NCBI GenBank assembly: GCA_022113835.1
Contig: JAILWY010000002.1
Span: forward strand, 908,501-972,500
Origin: Atopsyche davidsoni
Lineage: Eukaryota; Arthropoda; Insecta; Trichoptera; Hydrobiosidae
Length of the DNA: 64,000 nt
Direction of reading: 5' to 3'
Shown here: positions 58,811 to 64,000 of the stretch, in pieces
How the letters are laid out: each line of letters opens with the position of its first letter
Numbering within the stretch: the first letter of the stretch is position 1
The notes under the pieces: model-generated
What the model was told of the DNA's origin: nothing
Databases searched by the model: none
The model's input: the letters and a program-made list of their open reading frames with translations, nothing else
Translations under genes and position numbers: made by a program

Positions 58811-58847
58811 TCTAATAAGGTTGTTCTTTTTCTCATTACAGGTAAGT
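58811..58847 (+). promoter_or_regulatory. Candidate recursive splice site 4
   Basis: TTCTAATAAG provides a branch-point-like word, followed by GTTGTTCTTTTTCTCATTACAG ending at 58841 (tract and AG described together) and then GTAAGT (58842-58847). This is the best pyrimidine tract of the four. Confidence 0.55.
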
Positions 58848-59445
58848 GGCTGTAACCTCTGACCCAATAGACTAAGAGGACGACCTTCTCAGCGCAGACA
58901 AATGCATCATCTGTCATTGCTGTAAAACTGCTGATGATGACCAGCCATTTGCGAATTCAAGTAATCAAACTTAATTACATCAGCAAAGTTTTGAAATGTC
59001 AGTTACGTAGATTAGAAAGGACTAAATTAACGTGAATCATTATATAATACTAAAAATATATTCATAATTAACAAAGTCTCTATTAATCTTTTTATTACCA
59101 TCCTAGATTTATTTTCAAATTCTGTTACTACATGGATTTGATTGCAAAAACGAATTATAAAAAATACCTAATTTAAGACAGTATTTAATTCATAGTAAGA
59201 AATAACTGATACATATCTGATGTCTCCTATAAAAATTAATGGATCATTTAAATTATTATCTTCTCATAAAATCGGTACTACCATAGCAAAAATTATTTGC
59301 CATTGAGAGTTTTGTAGCCTTTTTGAGAATAATGCCACTTAGACGCAGATTTTCGGTGATATTGCAATAAACAAAAAACTAATAAAAATAGGTACATCAG
59401 TTTCGAACTTAAGTGTTTAAATCCTGATTCATATTCAGTTACAGT
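58848..59445. other. GC-richer flank (58848-58975) then AT-rich DNA
   Basis: CTGCTGATGATGACCAGCCA near 58929 resembles a hammerhead 5' core but lacks a GAAAC partner. Nothing else. Confidence 0.3.
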
Positions 59446-59500
59446 GGCGCAGTAGCTCAATTGGCAAGACCACCGAGTCGCGGTGGCTGCGGAGGAGTAA
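59446..59500 (+). repeat. tRNA-like 5' half, SINE relic
   Basis: GGCGCAGTAGCTCAATTGGC contains a near-consensus A box (TAGCTCAATTGG, one change from TRGCNNAGYNGG) placed seven bases after a possible acceptor. No B box follows at the expected distance, so it is a truncated relic unrelated in sequence to the 20.4 kb SINE. Confidence 0.35.
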
Positions 59501-60180
59501 ATTGAATGTAAAAAATTTCTCGTCTTTTTAAACAAAAATATATAATACCAAATGTCTTAAAAAATACGATAATTTATGTTAGTAATCACTTTTTTGGATA
59601 ATATAAAAAAATTATTCCTGGAAAAAGCGCTCACAACCTTAATTAATATGATTCTTGAAATTTAGCTAATTATATCTTTGATATAAAAAAATCTTAGCAA
59701 AAACATGGAAAATTTATTTGCCTTAAAAACTTACTTAAATCTCAAAATATGTTATTTTAATTTAAAGAACTATACTTTTACCAATGGTTAAACCTAAGTT
59801 AAAACATTATCAATAGCAACCCATCCAATATTTCATTTTGAAGATTGTATTGACATAATAGGGGACCCCATACTGCTCGGCTATATCTTTGGACATCACA
59901 AAAAAATATCTTCTCCGGCGCTGTCATAACAGAGATTACGAACATTCCTACATAAAAATTCTATTATTTTAATGAAAAAATTGATTAATTTTGACCGCAC
60001 AGTGGGGAGTATTGCTTTTTATATGAAACAAAAGTTTATTGTTTTTTTTAAACATATCATGGGATTAAAAGGTCGCCGATAAAATACAACATCTTTAGTA
60101 TAATGAAAAGATTATTGAAAATAAACAGCGTGTATGATGTTAAGTAATTAATTAAGCATGTTAAACATTACTTCTTTTTT
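59501..60180. other. AT-rich DNA with a possible inverted-ended segment
   Basis: CCCCATACTGCTCGG near 59867 and CCGCACAGTGGGG near 59996 form a loose inverted pair about 145 bp apart. CACAGTG resembles a Transib-type terminus, but no clean target duplication is seen. Confidence 0.3.
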
Positions 60181-60225
60181 TGTGAAATACTATACAGTAT
60201 AAATATATCGTTATAGTATTTCACA
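60181..60225. repeat. 14 bp hairpin
   Basis: TGTGAAATACTATA (60181-60194) is exactly inverted at 60212-60225 around a 17 nt loop. Confidence 0.85.
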
Positions 60226-60287
60226 CGTGTCCCAGTTTTAAAATAGCAGAAAAAAATATATTCTCATATCATACGCAACAAAATTCG

Positions 60288-60358
60288 TTTGATAATGACA
60301 ACGTGAAAGCTTGGCGAAACCGGTCACTAATAAAACTTTATATGTGGAAAAATCACAT
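60288..60358 (+). repeat. Family A repeat fragment, copy 4
   Basis: GGCGAAACCGGTCACTAATA followed by TATGTGGAAAAATCAC matches the right arm of the element at 43609 and the loop of the one at 291. Upstream TTGATAATGACAAC-GTGAAAG-CTTGGC has the remains of the stem II-like hairpin. One arm only, so this copy is not inverted. Confidence 0.65.
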
Positions 60359-60419
60359 TACTTTTTTTTTTTTCATAAAAATTAAATAAATATATCTCAA
60401 CGATTTTAAGCTTTATTGT

Positions 60420-60600
60420 GTTGTGTCATACTGCCGGCCCTGGCCTTAGAAATAACCGAGTTGCTCGATGTTTCTCGTCTTAATTCAATTTCTTATGCAA
60501 TTACCATAAAGAACACACTAATGGAGGTATTCTGTATCTTACAACGACTCTTTCTCGGTCTCGAATCTCCCGGTTGTAAAATATAAATTAAAAACACTTT
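60420..60600. other. GC-rich block 44
   Basis: Contains CTGCCGGCCCTGGCC near 60431. No frame. Confidence 0.25.
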
Positions 60601-61160
60601 TTCGTTTGTGTTACAAGCATTTATTATTAGTGCGTAGAGATACACTGTGTGCTTAGTATTTTATATCTTGATTATACACTATATATCAAAGTCTTGATAT
60701 TTTCTTAACAGACAGACCTTAAATCACAGCTGAGCAAAATCCATTTGCTTTGGGGATGTTTTGTAGTCATAATTCTTTTTTAATTTAATTTGTTCGGTTT
60801 TTTTTTTGCAGGGAAATCATTTTATTGAATATTCCTATTATTATTTAAAAGTGTAGCACGTTTCAAAATATTGTAACACTGAATTAAAATATAAAAAAGT
60901 ATTCGAATATGTGTTTATACTATAAAAATATGATTATACAAGAAGATTTTTTTATATCTTTTTCGATAGTCATATTTGTTGTTTATATGAAATAAAACAA
61001 ATTGAACTTGTCTGTAGTCGAGAAAAAAGTCAGATTTACATTTGATAAACCATATAAAAAATATTTTTTTTTCCTTCTTCTTAATCTATATTTGAAAGAA
61101 AACGCGTCTCTTGTGTGTATACACGCTTTATAATATACGAATTTGAATAAAAAGGCACTA
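60601..61160. other. AT-rich non-coding DNA
   Basis: Nothing recognised. Confidence 0.45.
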
Positions 61161-61345
61161 AATAACACGCCCTATTTATCCAGAGGGAAAATCATCTCTC
61201 TAAAGCGAAAAAAGCAACAGCCTTCGGGATTAATCGGTGAAAAAAAGCCTTAAATCGTAAACTCTTGATAACAAGCCGATGTCTGGTGGGAGCATCTTAA
61301 TACAACGAGCAGGGTTAAGATGAATTCATCGCTATGAAATTCATC
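61161..61345. other. GC-rich block 45, candidate regulatory element
   Basis: GGGATTAATCGG near 61227 is an Otx/Bicoid-type site; ATTCATCG occurs twice at the right edge. No frame. Confidence 0.3.
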
Positions 61346-61654
61346 GATATTTTTTATTTAATTTAAAAAAGATTGATTCCAAAACGAATGCAATGAAATC
61401 CAGGGATGAGTATTAACATCCAAATAAAAAAAATAGTTCTTATAAAAGTTTTTTATTATTTGTGATTTTTTCTATGAGCAAATAAACTTTTACAGTATTG
61501 TGAGTTTTTTGATAATTTTTACACATGAAAGGCCAAAAAGTATAATTTTTTTTTCGTAAAACAGGTAGAATATAAACCCATATACAACAAATATCTATTG
61601 TGTATAGACCAGTCAATTTTTTTAAATTTAATTTTTCTAAAAGTTATTCGATAA

Positions 61655-61890
61655 ACTTTTCTACGCACCGATTCGAACATCCGAGCTCTCTAGAACAAGC
61701 CAATGCTTGTTGGAAGCATCTTCATACTGGCAACATCCATCATCCCCCTGCCCTCCCTCACCCCCGCCGCCTCATCTCTCACTTCCGGCCTGCGAAGTAG
61801 CACATCCGGTGTAAAACCTCCCCGCTGAAATGTACCGCGTGACGTAATTCAACACGCAGCGAGGGGTTAAATAGACCGCGGCGCTATTTT
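61655..61890. other. GC-rich block 46
   Basis: CCTCACCCCCGCCGCCTCAT near 61756 and TGACGTAATTC near 61841. The + frame 61600-61800 is compositional. Confidence 0.3.
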
Positions 61891-62435
61891 TTTTGGTTAA
61901 AACAACTACATTATATACTATGCTCAATTCAAGTAGTATAAATAAAATATACTGTCAATGCAAACTCAATGTTTTATTATGCAAAATTAAAACTACAAAG
62001 AATCATTATCAGCGGTTTTTAATCCACATAAATAGTTATAGTTTTAATATATTTTTTAAAAATGTTTACAAATGAATTAACAGCAAAAATCCTTAAAAAT
62101 TTACATTGTGATATAATATGTATTCTAAAATATGTATGTAAGTTACACACTTATATAAAACGATTAAAATTCTTGTTCAATCACAAAAACACGACGGTAG
62201 GAGAAACTTAGTTGATAGGCCGAAAACACCAACGAGTTTGGATTCAAATCCTATTCATTTTTTTGTAATAGATTTTAAGACACAATGACGAAAAACATCC
62301 TCTATAATAAATTTCATGACACCAGTAGAATTTAAACTTACACCTCCACGGTTATTGCACTCAGGTGCTCAAACATTTTAGGCTTTATGTTTAATATATT
62401 TTAAATTTTGTATGTGCACCCAGGCTTATTCGTTT
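61891..62435. other. AT-rich DNA with a B-box-like relic
   Basis: TTTGGATTCAAATCCTATTC near 62236 has a self-complementary T-arm-like form with a weak upstream tRNA-like context. Confidence 0.3.
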
Positions 62436-62690
62436 CTACGCCCCTAGAGATAGACAAGACGCTAGGAGATACGATAAGTTGGCTAAATTGACTACTAAAT
62501 GAGAATTTATATTGAAATGAGGGTTACACGGGTGGGCTGGGAGTTCGTCCATAAAGGGTTATGGGTGACACGGAGCGACATTGATTCACCCTGCGATAGT
62601 AATGTATGCGATTTATTAAATGATAAAAACACGAGAGAAGCCAACGAAAAATCGGATTGTCTTGTATCTGATAAATTACCCAATCTAAGA
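62436..62690. other. GC-richer block 47 with frames on both strands
   Basis: Frames at 62499-62762 (+) and 62507-62698 (-) overlap completely, typical of a chance opening. No domain. Confidence 0.25.
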
Positions 62691-63160
62691 ACACTCATAC
62701 ATTATCTCAACTTTTTTAATAAACTATATATATATATATCTTTTAACAACGAAAGTGAATAGACATGCGGATAGAAGATTACAATCATTCTATTTGGTGA
62801 GCATTTTCGCCTTTCCTGTGAGCGCTTACAAGCAATAATAATACAAATCTCCTCGTCAATTTCATATTAAATGAATGCATCTTCATAATAATTGTTGCTA
62901 TTTTGAATTAAAACAAATCTGTTGAGCAAATTACGGTTGTGCTAAGTGATTACTGATTTTTTTTTAAGTCCGTAAATCACCTGCAATTTTAAAAAAAGTT
63001 AAAACATATTGGTAGTGTTTTATAAATAAATATTTTTTATTCTCAATGTTTTTATGTTTTAAACTCTTGAATTAAAAACTGCAAATGTCAAATATAATAG
63101 AAGCAACAGAACTTGACTTTAAGTGTGTCTCATGAGGTATGATTTTAAAAAATATTGAAC
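62691..63160. other. AT-rich non-coding DNA
   Basis: Nothing recognised. Confidence 0.45.
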
Positions 63161-63665
63161 TTTTCAGTGACGGCCGACTTGTCAAAAAATACTTTCTACC
63201 GCATTAAGCGATCGCTCTTCAACAGCCATTTATTTAATAAATAAAAATAAACTGAAAAAAGACGCTACGAACTTAATCACGGGGAGAAACTCTTTCACTC
63301 GAGAACTTTTGAACAATGTCCAGATATCTCGGGTTATTATGGTTTGTTTCCGAACCCATCCAATTTGATAAGGGGTGATCAGAAAGGGTGGCGGGCTCAA
63401 TTAGTCTATGAATATTCATGGTGCAGGGGGCGGCTGCGGGGGGTCGCCGGGGCTGTTTTTCGGGGGTTCAGGGTGGAATTTCAAATTAAAATTTCCGTTT
63501 GATTCAATTAGGACCGCGTGCCGCCTCGCGGGTCCGGGACGAAACTCGGTTAAAAATTTTGAGTTTCGCGCTCGAGTTTTGGGTTTTGGTGGTTCCCGGA
63601 AGCGTGGGCGGACCCACGGCCGGTGTGGCTTTTGAAGTGAAAGCAATGCGGTTTCAGGTGAAAAT
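63161..63665. other. GC-rich block 48, long candidate conserved non-coding element
   Basis: Two parts: 63170-63330 and a very GC-rich 63385-63640 with GGGGGCGGCTGCGGGGGGTC near 63426. Frames at 63408-63635 (+) and 63416-63646 (-) overlap and are G/R- and P-rich from composition. CAATTAG and TATGAATATTCATG flank the GC core. Confidence 0.35.
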
Positions 63666-63778
63666 TGAAGCTTGAACGTTCAAAAGGAAATTACGTTTAA
63701 TAGAGGTTCAAATTTTTAAACAATATTACGCAAACTGAGTTCCTGTACTGATAAACGATATAATCCGATATAAATCCA

Positions 63779-63962
63779 CCGGCCATGTGAGCTTGGGGAT
63801 GTGGGTTCAAATCCCACACAAATCACGATATTTTTCTGAGAGTTTCTTTAATCAATTTTCAATATTTGAAAAAATGCACTTAATCATTATTCAATCAATA
63901 AAACCTGTATAGGCAAAATCGTACTTCCTGTGAAACGGTCTACACAAAAAAATCAATAATAG
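63779..63962 (+). mobile_element. 5'-truncated SINE copy 4
   Basis: Starts inside the anticodon arm (GCCATGTGAGC) and continues through GGTTCAAATCCCACACAAAT and the AT-rich tail to ACCTGTATAGGCAAAATCGTACTTCCTGTG, which matches units 1-3 (the match is described in two parts). Its T-stem GTGGG/CCCAC is fully paired, unlike the GTGGG/CCCGC of the 20.4 kb units. It is clearly diverged and therefore from an older insertion. Confidence 0.8.
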
Positions 63963-64000
63963 ATATGAATCCCTTGTTTTCTTTCAATGATATTCTGAAT

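Noticed and set aside
58929..58955. CTGATGATGACC as an intact hammerhead 5' core.
   Set aside because: No stem II and no GAAAC follow within range.
59861..60022. Transib-type element with CACAGTG end.
   Set aside because: Inverted match is short and the flanks show no 5 bp direct duplication.
9999..62260. Several scattered B-box-like T-arms (near 10030, 12560, 27375, 34490, 38485, 44370, 52470, 62240) as one SINE family.
   Set aside because: They share only the short T-arm-like word and no flanking sequence; most are likely chance or unrelated relics.
1..64000. Bacterial or phage features (operons, ribosome binding sites, CRISPR).
   Set aside because: No gene-dense coding, no spaced repeat arrays; composition and transposons fit an arthropod nuclear genome.

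Overview
The window looks like nuclear DNA of an insect or other arthropod. It is strongly A+T-rich, with long (AT)n tracts. It carries decayed cut-and-paste transposons of the kinds common in insects (Tc1/mariner, pogo/Tigger, hAT), a tRNA-derived SINE and Penelope-like remnants. I found no host protein-coding exon. The longest recognisable reading frame is the C-terminal part of a Tc1/mariner transposase at 39843-40298; other open frames are short, match nothing I know, and often lie inside repeats or simple sequence.

The most economical reading is a non-coding stretch inside a very long intron transcribed on the + strand, or a gene desert beside a developmental gene. Two things point that way. 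First, four + strand sites join an intron 3' end directly to a consensus 5' splice site (pyrimidine tract, YAG, then GTAAGT) near 4974, 23327, 31266 and 58841. This is the form of recursive splice sites known from giant Drosophila introns. Second, dozens of 0.1-0.5 kb blocks of clearly higher G+C stand out from the A+T-rich background, hold no gene, and look like conserved non-coding elements or enhancers. Their function is inference: I could compare them with nothing.

Layout. 1-9 kb: an inverted-repeat element at 291-452, many GC blocks, the first recursive-splice-like site, a pogo-like MITE at 8536-8911. 9-20 kb: GC blocks in AT-rich DNA and a pre-miRNA-like hairpin at 10590. 20-23.4 kb is the repeat-rich core: a 161 bp MITE, a 1.13 kb composite of three tRNA-headed SINE copies (two direct, one inverted) flanked as a unit by an 11 bp direct repeat, a degenerate six-unit tandem array, and a pogo-like MITE ending 24 bp before the second splice-like site. 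23-35 kb: GC blocks, one of them promoter-like at 27.9-28.3 kb; a perfect 35 bp hairpin; two hAT MITEs with 8 bp target duplications; a mariner-like MITE. 39.8-48.2 kb: two copies of the same internally deleted mariner, a diverged duplicated block, and an inverted Penelope-like repeat. 48-64 kb: GC blocks, including one with a GC-rich 11-mer array, the fourth splice-like site, and a truncated SINE copy at the right edge.

There is no operon or pathway to reconstruct. The TE calls with matching termini or target duplications are the firmest parts. GC-block function, splice use and ribozyme ancestry are hypotheses.
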